The position numbers were made by a program, and so were the translations under genes. Source: Chryseolinea sp. (GTDB lineage Bacteria; Bacteroidota; Bacteroidia; Cytophagales; Cyclobacteriaceae). Taken from it: 43,024 nt of DNA. Location of the stretch: positions 1 through 43,024 of the forward strand of contig JAICGJ010000025.1 in the NCBI GenBank assembly GCA_025923195.1. The letters run 5' to 3'. Under the pieces are notes generated by a model. It had not been told where the DNA came from, did not search any database, and saw only the letters and a program-made list of their open reading frames with translations. Positions 33,952 through 43,024 of the stretch are shown one piece after another (the stretch's first letter is position 1; every line of letters starts with the position of its first letter).

Positions 33952-34623
33952 CTAGTTCTGCGCCTTGCCGCTTGCGAATTTCCCTACAAGCAAAGCAATT
34001 ATTATTGCTATGTACAACTGACCAGTAGCACTGATGAGTGTTGCAAACGACCTCACTCCAGGAAGCACAGGTGTAATATCACCATATCCCGTTGAAGTGT
34101 AGGTAACAAAAGTATAATAAAACATCTTGCTCATTATTACGCCTTCGTTACTATTATCTCCATCAGGGAAATGAAATGCCTCAGGTTGAAAACGCACAAT
34201 CGAATAAACGACTATGGAATAGATAACTCCTACCAGCAAGTAACCATTGATCGAATCGGCTATAACACGAACATCAACATTCTTCGCCGTAGCTGTTTGT
34301 TTTATGAGTCGGATGACAATAAAAATAAAAAACAAAAGCTGTCCGATTCTTGATACCGCGAATAGCAGGACAAGATCGGTTTTATAAGCAACCCAAATAA
34401 TAACTATTAAAAACAGTGCAAACGCGATCTGCATTTTTCCCCGGCTGTTTTGTAGCGACAATGCAGATAGGAGAAAAATGCATGAGAATAAAAAATTGTA
34501 AGCAAAGTGGTGATAGGCAATAGACAATACGGGGGTAAAAAACACCATCACGACAAGGCATAAAAGCAGGAATGCATTTGGGTTGAAGAACGGGAGAGAA
34601 TGATTTTTACTCACTGTTACCAT
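33952..34623 (-). CDS. Potassium channel (two-helix pore, TGYGD filter)
   Basis: Inner-membrane ion channel of 223 residues. The selectivity filter is textbook: FVTYTSTGYGDITP near residue 187 with the preceding pore helix and a final inner helix ending in a short basic tail. Four to five additional hydrophobic helices lie N-terminal to the pore (about 12-120), but no Arg-rich voltage-sensor S4 is apparent. No C-terminal RCK domain follows. A TTG at 34629 is two codons upstream; the ATG at 34623 is the better start. Transcribed alone or with the AI-2E gene 140 bp downstream. Confidence 0.87.
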   Translation of the reverse strand: MVTVSKNHSLPFFNPNAFLLLCLVVMVFFTPVLSIAYHHFAYNFLFSCIFLLSALSLQNSRGKMQIAFALFLIVIIWVAYKTDLVLLFAVSRIGQLLFFIFIVIRLIKQTATAKNVDVRVIADSINGYLLVGVIYSIVVYSIVRFQPEAFHFPDGDNSNEGVIMSKMFYYTFVTYTSTGYGDITPVLPGVRSFATLISATGQLYIAIIIALLVGKFASGKAQN

Positions 34624-35267
34624 TGACAAAAAAAGAGACTGAAGGCTGGAATCCGGGACTTGCTATTCAGATGTCACACCAAAGCTTCTATATTAGAATT
34701 CATTTTTCATCTCTTCGCACGTCACCTTTCTCAACATCGTAAAATATGCCAACCATATCTAACCGGGAAAAATACATTTACCAACCTTTCGAAGTGCGTG
34801 CAATGAAAAATGATTGAAATGTACATTTTCACAAGGAGGAAAGGTATTTAACCAATGTAATAATTTTCATGATAAATAGCCATGAAAGGCCATTTCACTG
34901 TGGGTTTATATCAAAACATTTGCGTGCAGAAACTTTAGTATCTACCCTTTTGTCAGGTAAGTTACTGAATAGACTTTACGTAAAATAGACGGTACCGTGT
35001 ATTGAATGATCATTAAACGTCTTACACCGAGTCTCCGATTTCAACTTAATTTATTTAAGGCTGGTCTGGCCGGGTCAAATAAATTGTATATTAACTGCTA
35101 TGTGCGAGAGAATTATGATCACGCCCCAGGAATATCGGACGACCTGTCGTAGTTCAAAACGAGGATTGAAGCGGGAGCATTTAGTAATGGTAAAGTAGAA
35201 GAAGGATCTTCCAAAAAAAAATGCAACTCTTTCATCGTATTTATATACTCACTTTTTACCTGCCCAA
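34624..35267. other. 644-bp gene-poor, A/T-rich divergent region
   Basis: No gene that I can support. The longest plausible start-to-stop frame is about 32 codons (35100-35198) and has no recognisable features. Two divergent promoters (potassium channel and the barrel protein at 35268) must lie here. I found no clear promoter consensus, RNA fold, inverted repeat or tRNA; an unannotated small RNA cannot be excluded. Confidence 0.4.
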
Positions 35268-36098
35268 ATGAAAAACCTATTGGTGTTATTTTTTTTTGTG
35301 CATTATTTCGGCTTGCTGTCTGCCCAGAATTTGCCGGACTCTCTTAAAAAAGAAGAAACCCTTGCCAACGCTGATGATCCATCACAGTTTTTTACGAGAA
35401 TAGAAGTGTTCAATGAATTGCAGCACTATGACAAAAATGATTTTTATCTAAATCAGACCGTGGTACGGACTATTTTGAAGATCGGCAAGCGATTCACCAC
35501 CCGCGTAGACCTTCCTTTCGTATATAACTCTCTTAAAACTGCCGAGGGCCACAAACAATCAGGTATCGGTGACATTTCGTTTCGCTTGCTTGGCTACAAG
35601 TTTCTTGAAAAACCAAAGTCTGCCTTTACTGCTTCTATTGAAATCAGTATGAATACCGCCCAATCTCCCATACTTGGTACAGGCAAGAACCTGCTCATTC
35701 CTGTGGTCTCCTACACTTTAATGTCACCCAGGAAAAAGATGCTTTTTTCTTTGGTTTTTCAACAGACAAATTCTGTAGGTGGTGATCAAGCAAGAGCTGA
35801 CATAAATTTTTCAAAAGTGCAAGCTATACTTCTCAAATATTGGTCAAGAAGAACCTGGACGGTCCTGGCGCCGGAGTGGTTTGTGGACTATATCAAGGGT
35901 GGAATATCGATGAATCTCAGGACCCGGATGGCCTATGCGCCGACACCGCGTATCAATATCTGGATTACGCCAAGCGTAGGAGCATTCGGAGATTTCATCG
36001 GACGATATCAATGGAGTGCAGACATAGGGGGCCGTTATTTCTTATTCAGGGAAATGAATTTCAAGAAAAATAATCGGGATCGTCGATCACCTACTTGA
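35268..36098 (+). CDS. Outer-membrane beta-barrel protein, MetA/phenol-degradation-transporter-like
   Basis: Protein of 276 residues with a signal peptide ending LLSAQ near residue 19. The remainder reads as alternating strands with the DLPFVYN, SGIGDISFRLLGYKF and SFSLVFQQTNSVGGDQ-like turns seen in the phenol-degradation MetA transporter-like (PF13557) barrel group. The C-terminus ends in a strand DIGGRYFLFREMNF followed by a short charged tail. Function unknown; it stands 298 bp ahead of the DUF4239 gene. Confidence 0.72.
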   Translation: MKNLLVLFFFVHYFGLLSAQNLPDSLKKEETLANADDPSQFFTRIEVFNELQHYDKNDFYLNQTVVRTILKIGKRFTTRVDLPFVYNSLKTAEGHKQSGIGDISFRLLGYKFLEKPKSAFTASIEISMNTAQSPILGTGKNLLIPVVSYTLMSPRKKMLFSLVFQQTNSVGGDQARADINFSKVQAILLKYWSRRTWTVLAPEWFVDYIKGGISMNLRTRMAYAPTPRINIWITPSVGAFGDFIGRYQWSADIGGRYFLFREMNFKKNNRDRRSPT

Positions 36099-36395
36099 AT
36101 GTAAATCAGTAAGGTTGGAGCTACTTCATCGACAAACCTTCACAGTTCGAGCAAAAACCTGCCTAAATCTTTAGAAGTTGAGGGTAAGTTTTAAGCTTTT
36201 CTCCAAGCCTGCAATAGCCGCGAGGCCGGAATATATCTGCTCGCCCGGATTTGGAGCTGGACGCATCCGTCTAATTTTAATTGGCAGAATTAACGTATTT
36301 AGCCCGAGCCGACCGAGCAAGATCATGAAGAATGATAAGATCACTGTACCTGAGGCAGACATGAGAATTGAGGAAATCCATTCAAACTCATTTCT

Positions 36396-37187
36396 ATGTT
36401 GAAACTATCTTTGCTTCAATCTGCACCCACAATCGTTGTAGCATTCATTATTTTCATCCTGATTATATCGTTCTATGCAGTCGGGCATCGCATTCGAAAA
36501 TATTCAATAAAGAAAAATCCAGAGCAGGAGAAAACGGATCTCGGATCGATAAATGGCACATTACTGGGTTTGCTTGGATTGTTGCTTGCCTTTACATTCA
36601 GCATGTCGAACTCCAGGTTCGATACGAGGCGGACGTTAGTGATTGAAGAAGCAAACATCATAGGCACCGCAATCTTAAGGACGGATATTTATCCAGATAG
36701 TATAAGGAAAGTTCTAAGGGCCAATTTAAAGGATTATGTGACAGCCCGTATTGCCTTTTATAAAGCGGGAATGAACATTGACGAAATCGTAGCCAACTAT
36801 AAAAAGGGAGACGATGTGGCAAAAAAAACGTGGTCTATTGCAGCAGCGTATGCAAAGAAAGATGATATCACCACACGAACATCGCAGCTGATTCCCGCCT
36901 TGAATGATATGATCGATATTACGACCACGCGACGAGCTGCCGGCGAAGCGACCATTCCTGATTCTATCATGTATTTTCTTTTTATTCTTTGTTGTTGTTC
37001 AGCATTTCTTCTGGGCTACGACCAAAAGTTTAAAATTGATTGGGTTGTGGTGATGGGGTTCGCCACCATGCTTTCTGCGACAGTTTTTACTATTATCGAC
37101 TTAGACCGGCCACGGAGTGGCCTGATAAGCTTAGATAACGCTAATCAGAAAATAATTGAATTACTAGAAATGTTTAATGAGGATTGA
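36396..37187 (+). CDS. DUF4239 (bestrophin-like) membrane protein
   Basis: Membrane protein of 263 residues. Two helices at the N-terminus (about 10-32 and 52-68, the second within GTLLGLLGLLLAFTFSMSNSRFDTRR) and two near the C-terminus (about 188-205 and 215-235) enclose a cytoplasmic helical domain with the strongly conserved EEANIIGTAILR segment. This is the DUF4239 pattern, distantly similar to bestrophin anion channels; function is not established. No partner gene is evident. The ATG is well placed. Confidence 0.82.
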   Translation: MLKLSLLQSAPTIVVAFIIFILIISFYAVGHRIRKYSIKKNPEQEKTDLGSINGTLLGLLGLLLAFTFSMSNSRFDTRRTLVIEEANIIGTAILRTDIYPDSIRKVLRANLKDYVTARIAFYKAGMNIDEIVANYKKGDDVAKKTWSIAAAYAKKDDITTRTSQLIPALNDMIDITTTRRAAGEATIPDSIMYFLFILCCCSAFLLGYDQKFKIDWVVVMGFATMLSATVFTIIDLDRPRSGLISLDNANQKIIELLEMFNED

Positions 37188-37523
37188 AATATTTGAACTT
37201 CCCAGGATTCGCATAGTCAAATCGTTAAACGCTTTCTTGGGGTTCTTTCATATAAACAGGTAACGAACGGGTTTTGCTAATAACTTAAAATGTAAAAGAT
37301 CTAAGAACTTCGATATCAATAACAGATCTAATAAAAACAACCGATGATTAAGTTAATGGTTCCCGAGATAAAACCCCCGTATTCAGTAGTTAGTGCGATG
37401 TATACCTGTATATTAAAAATAGCTTCGTAAGACACTTTAATATTCATTATGTACAATACGCGATATAATTCGAACTTGTGTATATTTAAATAGTAAACTT
37501 AGACCAACTTTTATTTTACCACT
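37188..37523. other. A/T-rich intergenic region
   Basis: No ORF, tRNA or strong inverted repeat seen. Two copies of AGATCTAA (near 37299 and 37326) are the only local repeat noted. The promoter of the small exported protein must lie near its right end, where TATATTTA at about 37483 is close to the -7 consensus but off by one base. Confidence 0.35.
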
Positions 37524-38012
37524 ATGATAAAATTCAACAAAATTCTACTAGCTGCGATTCTGATGCTACTTGTGTCACCTGCTTTCGCTCAAACAAAAGT
37601 CCCTGCAGCGAATAAAGATTGTTACGGGGAATGGTACACGTTGTTTAGAGAACGCGGTGCCAAACCCATACCTGACGGGACACAAGAAATCATAATTTCC
37701 ATTCGAAAAGATGGCTATAGCCAATGCTTTTTAGGAAAAGTAGACGTAGAGGGGGGAAAGCTAAAGCTGCCAGTGCAGGTTGCAAAAGAAGATGGAACTT
37801 TCGAGACTCTAGGAGAATCAGGTTTAAAACTTGATCCTGCTTCAATAGCCGCAAAAACTCCGGACGCCCTTACTACAATAACAGACGGGATGAGTGTTAC
37901 AGCTTATACCACTGATCATGAGACGGTCAAATTATTCTTCTATAAGTTTGTAAACGACAAGCCGAAAAAGAATAAAGTAGCTCCGTCACCTAGCGCTCTG
38001 GTTAAAAATTGA
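37524..38012 (+). CDS. Small exported protein of unknown function
   Basis: Protein of 162 residues with a classical signal peptide (KILLAAILMLLVSPAFAQ, cut after about residue 23). The mature part is a likely beta-rich domain with two Cys (in NKDCYGEWY and YSQCFLGK), which could form a disulfide, and a Lys-rich tail (DKPKKNKVAP). No family recognised. The sequence GTQEIIISIRKDGYSQCFLGKV is the best search handle. It is alone, 296 bp ahead of the efflux operon, on the same strand. Confidence 0.72.
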   Translation: MIKFNKILLAAILMLLVSPAFAQTKVPAANKDCYGEWYTLFRERGAKPIPDGTQEIIISIRKDGYSQCFLGKVDVEGGKLKLPVQVAKEDGTFETLGESGLKLDPASIAAKTPDALTTITDGMSVTAYTTDHETVKLFFYKFVNDKPKKNKVAPSPSALVKN

Positions 38013-38219
38013 AATCTCTATTCGGCGCGTAAAGAACCTTTCTGATTGCTTCGATGATTATTGGATCATGACATGTTGATTAGGTGATGGGGCCCCGATA
38101 ATGGTCTTTAAGCAGACTATACCATTCCTAAAACGGTTGGGTTGTAAAAGGCCCTGCTGATAAAAGAACCAAAGAATTATTTTATTTATGCTTTAAACAT
38201 CTCCTTTAAGAATGTAGCT

Positions 38220-38233
38220 CATTTCCGGAAATG
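38220..38233. promoter_or_regulatory. 14-bp perfect palindrome ahead of the RND efflux operon
   Basis: CATTTCCGGAAATG is fully self-complementary. It lies 75 bp before the chosen start codon of the adaptor gene and overlaps an earlier in-frame ATG at 38231. Position and symmetry fit an operator for a repressor or activator of the efflux operon; no regulator gene is adjacent in the window. Confidence 0.45.
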
Positions 38234-38308
38234 CAAGTCTTTGATACTACTAAAGAAATGACTTATGTTCGTTCGCGTTCACGTTTCTGCACTAAAACAT
38301 CTCAAACT

Positions 38309-39475
38309 ATGAAGCTCTTTTTTACAACCGTCGACCTGCAGAAAAAAATGCTATGTCTTCTCTTCGTATTGACCTCTGTTGGCTGTGGCAAGAACAATGA
38401 AACGGTGACGCTACCTCCCGTTAAGGTAAATGTTGTTAAGGCCGTGGTGAATGATGTTCCGCTTTATGAAGATTTTGTAGCGCAGGTACACGGTGAATCC
38501 GACGTAGACATTCGGTCAAGGGTTGAAGGCTGGGTTACATCCGTAAATTTTAAAGAAGGCTCGGCTGTAAAAAAAGGCAGTCTGCTTTACATAATCGATG
38601 ACTCCCAGTATCAAACTCGGGTAGACCGCGAAGCCAACGAACTCGCCCGTGCGAAAACAGAATTGGTTCGTACTCGGAGCGAACTGAGCAGAGTTCAACC
38701 CCTGACAGAACTTAATGCACTGAGCCAAAAAGATCTTGACAATGCCACGGCGGCCTATGACGCTGCTCAGGCTCAGGTAATGGCATCGGAGGCTTCGCTG
38801 AAAAATGCCAGAATTGAATTAGGATACACCCGAGTATTAGCCCCTTTCGATGGAATCGTCGGCATATCCAACGTTCGGGTTGGTGACTATGTGAGCCGCG
38901 CAGGAGGAACATCCGTGCTCACGACGATCTCTAGTATACGTGGCGTTAGAATTCGATTCCAGATCAGCGAGCGGGAGTATTTGCGTATCGCTCAAATGAC
39001 TAGCGAAGAAATATCGTCTGCCAAGAAAAATGTTCAACTGATTCTTGCCGATGGGTCACTTTATCCTGAAAAAGGTGAGGTCAATTTTGCCGATCGTGAA
39101 ATCGACCCGAAGACCGGAACGTTAACGATTGAGGCGTTATTTCCCAATCCCAAAGGGCTGTTGCGTCCCGGCTTGTTTGTCAAGGCTCGCTTACTATTAA
39201 GTACATACCCCAATGCCGTATTAGTGCCGCAACGTGCTGTATTTCAATTGCAGAACTTGTCGCAAGTATTCACGGTGAGCGATTCCAACACCCTGAAAGT
39301 TAACATCGTGCAGACAGGACCTAAAGTGGGCGATGCCTGGATCATTACAAAAGGTCTAAAGCAAGGGGACAAAGTGGCTGTAATTGGAACAGCGTCCCTG
39401 ACACCTAACTCCAGAATCGAAGCTGTTGAAATGAAATGGCCTGATGATGCTCAGAAAAGCATCGGCAATAATTAA
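38309..39475 (+). CDS. RND efflux periplasmic adaptor (membrane fusion protein)
   Basis: AcrA/MexE-like adaptor of 388 residues that links the inner-membrane pump to the outer-membrane channel. Biotinyl-lipoyl half-motifs VDIRSRVEGWVTSVNFKEG and GYTRVLAPFDGIVGISNVRV flank an alpha-hairpin (about 90-155), followed by beta-barrel and membrane-proximal domains to about residue 375. A lipoprotein-like leader ends at Cys26 (SVGC). An earlier in-frame ATG at 38231 would bury that leader and start inside a palindrome, so I chose 38309. First gene of an operon; the pump starts 11 bp after its stop. The substrate is unknown. Confidence 0.92.
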   Translation: MKLFFTTVDLQKKMLCLLFVLTSVGCGKNNETVTLPPVKVNVVKAVVNDVPLYEDFVAQVHGESDVDIRSRVEGWVTSVNFKEGSAVKKGSLLYIIDDSQYQTRVDREANELARAKTELVRTRSELSRVQPLTELNALSQKDLDNATAAYDAAQAQVMASEASLKNARIELGYTRVLAPFDGIVGISNVRVGDYVSRAGGTSVLTTISSIRGVRIRFQISEREYLRIAQMTSEEISSAKKNVQLILADGSLYPEKGEVNFADREIDPKTGTLTIEALFPNPKGLLRPGLFVKARLLLSTYPNAVLVPQRAVFQLQNLSQVFTVSDSNTLKVNIVQTGPKVGDAWIITKGLKQGDKVAVIGTASLTPNSRIEAVEMKWPDDAQKSIGNN

Positions 39476-39486
39476 ACCTCAGCATT

Positions 39487-42400
39487 ATGAGTGAATTTTT
39501 TATCCGAAGGCCGATTGTAGCGATGGTGATTTCCATTTTAATGGTCATCATGGGACTCATCACGTTGACAGGCATTCCGATCTCTAAGTATCCCGAAATC
39601 ACGCCACCGATGGTTCAGGTTACCACCTTGTTCAATGGCGCTAACGCAGTAAACGTAGAGCAAGCGGTGGCCACTCCAATCGAGCAACAAGTGAATGGCG
39701 TGGAGGAGATGCTGTACATGAAGTCCATCAACGCAGCTGACGGATCCCTTACGTTGCAAGTATCTTTTGAAGTGGGAACGGATCTGGATAATGCCAACAT
39801 GCTCACCCAAAACCGGGTGTCACAGGCCAGTGCTAAAATGCCGAATGAAGTTAAGGCATATGGAGTTACCACAAAGAAGTCGCTGGTCTTCCCCCTGATC
39901 CTGGTTTCACTTTCATCGCCGAATTCCACCTTCGATGGTTTATTCCTCAACAACTACGCTAACATTAATATTGTCGATCAATTGAAACGATTGAAAGGTG
40001 TCGGAGATGTAATTCTTTTTGGTGGCGCTGATTATTCCATGCGGGTGTGGCTTAGACCTGATCAACTGACCAAACTCAACCTCACGGTAACCGACGTAAC
40101 GAATGCCGTGAAAAAACAAAATGCAATTGCACCCGGAGGCAAGTTTGGAGCGCCTCCCTCGCCAAAGGGAGTAGAGTATACCTATAGCGTGTTATTACAA
40201 GAACGTTTAATCACAGAAGAGGAATTTGGAAATATCATCGTAAAGTCCGATGAGAAGGGTTCTATCATACGCCTGAAAGATATTGCGCGCCTTGAGTTGG
40301 GAATGGAAAATTATAATTCATTCAGCCGCCTCAATGGCAAAGCAGCCAGCACGATCGTTGTGTATCAGATGCCGGGCTCCAACGCCTTAGAAGTTGCCGA
40401 CTTGGTGCAGTCCACTATGGCTGAACTAAATACACGTTTCCCCCAGGACCTGAGATATGATATCTCGCTTAACACTACAAAAGCTGTTTCGGTGGGCATT
40501 GAAGAAATTGTTCATACTCTTTTCGAAGCTGTATTTCTGGTGATCCTGGTTGTGTTTCTGTTCTTGCAAGACTGGCGTGCTACCCTCATTCCATTGTTGA
40601 CGGTTCCCGTTTCGTTGATCGGAACTTTTATCATTTTCCCGTTGCTCGGTTTCTCCGTAAACGTTTTGTCATTGTTGGGATTAGTGCTTGCCATTGGCTT
40701 GGTGGTAGACGATGCTATTGTTGTAGTGGAAGCAGTAATGCACAATATTGAACATGGCATGAATCCCAGAGAGGCAACACAAAAAGCGATGAAGGAAGTG
40801 GGGGGACCGGTAATTGCAATTGCGCTGATTCTCGCGGCTGTATTTGTTCCCGTTGCGTTTGCCGGCGGGATCACTGGAAGATTGTATCAGCAGTTCGCAA
40901 TTACCATTGCAATTTCTGTATTGTTTTCGGCTTTCAATGCTCTGACCCTCAGCCCCGCGTTGAGCGCCATTTTATTGAAACCTAAGAAAAAATCAACTGG
41001 ATGGTTGCAAAGATTCTTCGACGCTTTTAACAGGCAGTTTGATAGGTTCACCCTAGGTTACACAGGAGTGGCAGGCATTGTCGCCCGTAAATCTGTTAGA
41101 TCTATAATCATCATGGCTGTGATTCTGGGCGTAACCGGAATTTTGGGTAAGAACATACCCGGTGGTTTCGTTCCGGAAGAAGACGAAGGTTATTACTTGG
41201 TGAATATTCAACTTCCGGATGCTGCATCTATGGAGCGTACCGATCAGGTGGCGAGCAAGATCGAGCAAATCATCAACAACACGGAAGGCGTTGCTTATTC
41301 CACCATGGTCGTTGGTTACAGTATGCTTACTCAATCATATTCTACAAACAATGCATTCGTTTTTGTTTCGCTGGAGCCATGGGATGAAAGGGAGAAAACA
41401 GCAAAACAATTAATTCAACAGACTAATCTCGCATTTCGCAATACTATTTCTGAAGCTACTGCCATAGCATTTGGCCCCCCGCCTATCGAGGGTCTTGGAA
41501 CTTCAGCTGGTTTCACATTACAGCTGCTCGACCGGTCGGGGAATTCTCCGCAATTCCTGGATGAGCAGGCTCGCAATTTTATTGCAGAAGCTAAAAAGCG
41601 GCCCGAGATTGGAAACGCGTTTACCTTGTATCGTTCGAATGTTCCGCAAAAGCAAATAATTATTGATTACGACAAAGCGGAAAAACTGAACATTGACCTA
41701 AATGAAATCATAAGCACTATATCCACTTACCTCGGAAGCAGCTACGTAAATGATTTCAACCGTTTCGGCCGACAATACAAGGTATTTGTACAGGCTGAGG
41801 CAGAAGAACGACTCGACACCGATGATATCGCCAGCTACTATGTACGCAGTAAGTCAGGGGAAATCGTTCCATTGAACACCCTGGCGCAAGTGAATGACAT
41901 ATCAGGCCCGTCATACACCAATCGTTTCAATATGTTTCGCGCAGCAGAAATTTCAGGAGCACCTGCCGAAGGATATAGTTCTGCAGATGCATTACGTGCG
42001 CTTGAAGAAGTAGCTGCTGCACTACCAAAAGAACTGGGCATCGCCTGGAGCAACATGTCATACCAGGAAAAGGCGGCCGAAGGCACGGGAGGAATTGTAT
42101 TTGTGGCGGCATTGGTATTTGTGTTCCTGATTTTAGCCGCTCAATATGAAAGCTGGAAACTTCCATTTAGTGTGTTGCTTGGAGTACCTGCGGCCATTAT
42201 GGGCGCGTTCTTCGGATTGTGGCTTGGAGGATTGTGGAGCACTAGTTATGTGAACAATGTATTTGCTCAGATCGGACTCGTGATGTTGATTGGCCTCACT
42301 GCTAAGAACGCTATTCTAATTGTTGAATTTGCCAAGATGCTTCATGAACAAGGCAAGCCGCTTTACGAGTCGGCGCTGGAGGCTGCCAAGCTTCGCCTTC

Positions 42401-42657
42401 GTCCTATTTTGATGACTTCTTTTGCTTTTATGTTAGGGGTGGTTCCGTTACTAACTGCAGCAGGCGCAGGTGCTGAGGCGCGGAAAGTCATGGGGATGGC
42501 TGTCTTTATGGGTACTCTAATTTCCACGGTTGTCGGGGTGATTGTAGTACCCGCTCTGTTTGTGTTCATCGAACGGATAGGCGCTAAAAAGAACCCGCCC
42601 GCCGGCGAGGCAGGGAAAATTGATTCATCTGTTTTACCCTCGGAACCGGCTCATTGA
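39487..42657 (+). CDS. RND efflux pump, HAE1 (AcrB/MexF-like) type
   Basis: Proton-driven multidrug-type exporter of 1056 residues, full family length. Signatures: N-terminal FFIRRPIVAMVISILMVIMG, proton-relay Asp408-Asp409 in GLVVDDAIVVVEAV, RPILMTSFAFMLGVVPL near the C-terminus, and two large periplasmic loops (about 40-330 and 560-870). The motif set is that of hydrophobe/amphiphile pumps, not metal pumps. The last 25 codons contain a GC-rich palindrome encoding NPPAGEAG, which looks inserted. The outer-membrane factor follows after 1 bp. Confidence 0.95.
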   Translation: MSEFFIRRPIVAMVISILMVIMGLITLTGIPISKYPEITPPMVQVTTLFNGANAVNVEQAVATPIEQQVNGVEEMLYMKSINAADGSLTLQVSFEVGTDLDNANMLTQNRVSQASAKMPNEVKAYGVTTKKSLVFPLILVSLSSPNSTFDGLFLNNYANINIVDQLKRLKGVGDVILFGGADYSMRVWLRPDQLTKLNLTVTDVTNAVKKQNAIAPGGKFGAPPSPKGVEYTYSVLLQERLITEEEFGNIIVKSDEKGSIIRLKDIARLELGMENYNSFSRLNGKAASTIVVYQMPGSNALEVADLVQSTMAELNTRFPQDLRYDISLNTTKAVSVGIEEIVHTLFEAVFLVILVVFLFLQDWRATLIPLLTVPVSLIGTFIIFPLLGFSVNVLSLLGLVLAIGLVVDDAIVVVEAVMHNIEHGMNPREATQKAMKEVGGPVIAIALILAAVFVPVAFAGGITGRLYQQFAITIAISVLFSAFNALTLSPALSAILLKPKKKSTGWLQRFFDAFNRQFDRFTLGYTGVAGIVARKSVRSIIIMAVILGVTGILGKNIPGGFVPEEDEGYYLVNIQLPDAASMERTDQVASKIEQIINNTEGVAYSTMVVGYSMLTQSYSTNNAFVFVSLEPWDEREKTAKQLIQQTNLAFRNTISEATAIAFGPPPIEGLGTSAGFTLQLLDRSGNSPQFLDEQARNFIAEAKKRPEIGNAFTLYRSNVPQKQIIIDYDKAEKLNIDLNEIISTISTYLGSSYVNDFNRFGRQYKVFVQAEAEERLDTDDIASYYVRSKSGEIVPLNTLAQVNDISGPSYTNRFNMFRAAEISGAPAEGYSSADALRALEEVAAALPKELGIAWSNMSYQEKAAEGTGGIVFVAALVFVFLILAAQYESWKLPFSVLLGVPAAIMGAFFGLWLGGLWSTSYVNNVFAQIGLVMLIGLTAKNAILIVEFAKMLHEQGKPLYESALEAAKLRLRPILMTSFAFMLGVVPLLTAAGAGAEARKVMGMAVFMGTLISTVVGVIVVPALFVFIERIGAKKNPPAGEAGKIDSSVLPSEPAH
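42594..42615. repeat. GC-rich near-palindrome inside the pump's C-terminal tail
   Basis: The stretch around CGCCGGCG (centre near 42601) is almost self-complementary over about 20 bp and far richer in G and C than its surroundings. It encodes a Pro-Ala-Gly-rich tail that is dispensable in the family. It may be a copy of a small palindromic repetitive element that landed in a tolerant coding end; I see no second copy in the window. Confidence 0.4.
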
Positions 42658-42658
42658 T

Positions 42659-43024
42659 ATGAAGACTATAATAATTTTTACCGGATTAATACTGATCCTT
42701 GCAAGTTGTGCAGTGGGACCAAAATATTCCCGACCAAATACTAAGAAACCTGAGGCCTATACGCAAAGTGCTGTGCGCACGGATTCCATTACAAATCTAA
42801 AATGGTGGGAAGTATATCAGGACACGGTTCTCCAGTCCCTGATAAGAAAGGCAGTCGATCAGAATTTAGATCTGAAAATTGCCATTGAGCGAGTTGAGCA
42901 ATCAAAAGCAATTCTTGGCTTTAACAAAGCCAACCTATTTCCATTCCTGGATTATTCTGTAAGAGCCCGTGCAAACGACTTCAAGAGCGTTGCCACGGAT
43001 GCTGAAGTTACATTCCCCTCAAAC
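42659..43024 (+). CDS. RND outer-membrane factor lipoprotein (NodT/OprM-like), 3' end outside window
   Basis: Outer-membrane channel of the tripartite efflux system; 122 codons are visible and run off the right edge. The leader ends in LASC, followed by the family start AVGPKYSRP, a lipid-anchored N-terminus typical of OprM-like factors. WWEVYQDTVLQSLIRKAVDQNLDLKIAIERVEQ is the first of the long periplasmic helices. Starts 1 bp after the pump stop codon, so surely cotranscribed. Confidence 0.93.
   Translation, partial: MKTIIIFTGLILILASCAVGPKYSRPNTKKPEAYTQSAVRTDSITNLKWWEVYQDTVLQSLIRKAVDQNLDLKIAIERVEQSKAILGFNKANLFPFLDYSVRARANDFKSVATDAEVTFPSN

Noticed and set aside
35100-35198. 32-codon ORF in the channel/barrel gap
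   Set aside because: Too short, no features, no ribosome-binding signal.

Overview
The window looks like a chromosomal segment of a Bacteroidota bacterium, probably a soil or aquatic member of the Cytophagales/Chitinophagales type; this is an inference from gene content, not from a marker gene. The signs are a SusC/SusD pair driven by an ECF sigma factor and a FecR anti-sigma factor, many Cys-anchored lipoproteins, a QEGLA-motif DUF1704 protein, weak Shine-Dalgarno signals and one match to the Bacteroidota -7 box (TAnnTTTG). I see no rRNA, tRNA, CRISPR array, phage or transposase gene.

Layout. Positions 1-6792 (minus strand) hold a polysaccharide-utilisation-type regulatory and uptake unit in the order sigma factor, FecR, SusC (with STN signalling domain), SusD; SusD is cut by the left window edge, so any enzymes of the locus lie outside. 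Positions 7166-9747 carry an AraC regulator and a lipoprotein of the vanadium haloperoxidase/PAP2 superfamily with a clear intrinsic terminator behind it. Positions 10001-12989 carry a dienelactone hydrolase, a CorA metal channel, and an ArsR/AHSA1 pair with two direct-repeat candidate operators just upstream of the ArsR gene.

Positions 13353-20501 form the most suggestive metabolic block: a seven-heme cytochrome c lipoprotein is divergent from a large lipoprotein dehydrogenase of the Pirellula/Verrucomicrobium type with its own C-terminal cytochrome c domain. A secreted TIM-barrel sugar isomerase/epimerase-like protein and a sulfatase with an unusual C-T-A-G-R active-site motif follow. I infer an exported sugar-oxidation route that feeds electrons to c-type cytochromes. 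A HAD-family lipoprotein (20808-21836) and an FtsX/MacB-like permease (22361-24766) come next, separated by a roughly 190-bp imperfect inverted repeat.

Positions 25070-38012 are mostly single genes for the cell envelope: an orphan GT9 glycosyltransferase with four 11-bp-phased repeats in its promoter region, a VOC protein, a GlxA-like regulator, a DUF4136 lipoprotein, an MscS channel, two outer-membrane barrel proteins, a DUF1704/MATCAP-like putative metallopeptidase, an AI-2E family exporter, a potassium channel, a DUF4239 membrane protein and a small exported protein. Positions 38309-43024 carry a tripartite RND efflux operon (adaptor, HAE1 pump, outer-membrane factor), cut by the right window edge.

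No obviously new defence or mobile system was found. The best leads are non-coding: phased or paired repeats upstream of GT9, ArsR and the RND operon, a hairpin in the susC leader, the large inverted repeat, and two stretches (18629-18865 and 20509-20800) that look like decayed small genes.
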